DNA of 64,000 bases from Thermorudis peleae (lineage in GTDB: Bacteria; Chloroflexota; Chloroflexia; Thermomicrobiales; Thermomicrobiaceae), in assembly GCF_000744775.1 (NCBI RefSeq), contig NZ_JQMP01000001.1:62001-126000 (forward strand), read 5' to 3'. The notes under the pieces were generated by a model that ran no database searches, was not told where the DNA came from, and saw nothing but the letters and a program-made list of their open reading frames with translations. Below are positions 63,288 to 64,000 of this stretch, one piece after another; position 1 is the stretch's first letter; each line of letters starts with the position of its first letter. The position numbers and the translations under genes were made by a program.

Positions 63288-64000
63288 CGGTCGATTCACT
63301 TGTCTGTAGCGGGCCAAAGAGCAGGCCGCCTTTGAATGTCCGGAACAGGTAGGCAAGCGACGGCAGCAGGATGACAGCACCAGCAGCAAGCCCGATCAGC
63401 AGGAGGCGCAAGGTGATTGCGGGTGCAGCCGCTTGCTGGATTGTCAGCTGTCCAGCGATCAGGTAGGGGTACATTGCCAATCCCCATCCCAGTAGGATCA
63501 GTGCAATCTGCCCTGCTGCCAGGATTCGTGCAAGTGGGTACCAGCGCTGCCACAGCGCGACAATGGCCCCGATGGCCATTGCACCCGTTAGGACGTGCAG
63601 CGGTAGCGACCACCAGCGGTGGAGTAAGCCGTTGCGGATCGTCGGGGCGGCTGCGCCTGCCAAGAGGAGGACGGTAGCCGCCATGATGCCGACTGCAACC
63701 GCTGCCCCAAGTGCTCGTCGTCGGAAGTCTTCGCGGAGGGCTGGATCCGTCGTGTCAAGCGTCAAGTAGACAGCTGCAAGGAACGCGAACTGGGCCAGCG
63801 CAAAGAAGCCGACAGCGAAGGCAAATGGCTGGAGCCAGCTGAAGAAGCCGCTTACAACTATGCCGTTCTCCAGCCGAATAGCCGACGTCGAGATAGTTCC
63901 AATCACGATACCGAGCAACACCGGCGCGATTGTGCTGCTGACTGCAAACACTCGTCCCCAACGCCTCTGGGTACGGTCGTCATCAGCAGCATAGGCCCGT
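63274..64000 (-). CDS. cydB: Cytochrome bd oxidase subunit II (CydB), N-terminus beyond window
   Basis: The frame is open to the right edge, beginning with RAYAADDDRTQRRWGRVFAVSS at the edge and ending at 63274. It shows at least six hydrophobic helices and CydB-type segments IAPVLLGIVIGT, LQPFAFAVGFFALAQFAFLAAVYL and GWGLAMYPYLI. CydB is a structural subunit of the bd quinol oxidase. The 5' part and presumably cydA are further right. The final 25 residues are poorly conserved. Confidence 0.87.
   Translation of the reverse strand, partial: RAYAADDDRTQRRWGRVFAVSSTIAPVLLGIVIGTISTSAIRLENGIVVSGFFSWLQPFAFAVGFFALAQFAFLAAVYLTLDTTDPALREDFRRRALGAAVAVGIMAATVLLLAGAAAPTIRNGLLHRWWSLPLHVLTGAMAIGAIVALWQRWYPLARILAAGQIALILLGWGLAMYPYLIAGQLTIQQAAAPAITLRLLLIGLAAGAVILLPSLAYLFRTFKGGLLFGPLQTSESTDEHH

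Overview
The window is a chromosomal segment of a GC-rich, probably thermophilic bacterium. The very GC-rich rRNAs, strong AGGAGG-type ribosome sites, F420-linked genes (CofE and two F420/FMN split-barrel proteins), a CydB gene and a Pro/Thr-rich protein with a Chloroflexota-style Cys motif together suggest Chloroflexota, perhaps Thermomicrobia. That assignment is an inference; the 16S gene at 21570-23088 would settle it.

Layout. (1) 1-9136: purine (urate to glyoxylate) catabolism in two divergent operons. The leftward one carries glyoxylate carboligase, OHCU decarboxylase, urate oxidase, HIU hydrolase and a xanthine-dehydrogenase FAD subunit cut by the window edge. The rightward one carries a malate-synthase-like protein, allantoate amidohydrolase, allantoinase and ureidoglycine aminohydrolase. 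Back-to-back promoters share one inverted repeat at 4256-4278. (2) 9465-16613: acyl-CoA/aromatic catabolism (enoyl-CoA hydratase, 3-hydroxyacyl-CoA dehydrogenase fusion, acyl-CoA synthetase, LigM/GcvT-like protein, amidohydrolase). (3) 16740-23440: M29 aminopeptidase, then a leftward 16S-23S-5S-tRNA(fMet) operon with tandem promoters, a long 23S processing stem and a terminator. (4) 23439-30757: HMG-CoA lyase, F420/FMN protein, a NuoF-like/ferredoxin/ApbE/ferric-reductase-like redox module, and a two-component system. (5) 30921-42374: an acetamidase/formamidase gene split by a 10.3-kb integrative element. (6) 42449-52403: OsmC, CofE, split-barrel protein, alpha/beta hydrolase, a predicted selenocysteine peroxiredoxin, an Rrf2/hemerythrin/NnrS-like group, an asparaginase-family enzyme, a ferritin-VIT1 fusion and a DUF554 protein. 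(7) 52510-64000: surface-type Pro/Thr-rich protein, hydantoinase A/B, MFS and lactate-permease-type transporters, nitrilase-family amidohydrolase, DAO-type oxidase, degenerate receiver and the start of a cydB gene.

The main discovery is the element at 31641-41977. A 14-bp direct repeat (CACTTTGCGCAAGG) flanks it, and removing one copy restores an exact in-frame 376-residue formamidase. It carries a large serine recombinase that reads across the att core, an excisionase-like HTH protein, two small unknown genes, a ParB-type HTH gene containing two different perfect or near-perfect coding palindromes whose arms co-vary, a sigma-region-4-like protein, two nucleases, an HExxH protein and a primase-helicase. 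No capsid, portal or tail genes are visible, so it looks like a self-replicating satellite or plasmid-like integrative element.

The second discovery is an in-frame TGA at 45435-45437, at the catalytic Cys position of a peroxiredoxin-like gene, followed at SECIS distance by a perfect hairpin. This implies selenocysteine insertion.
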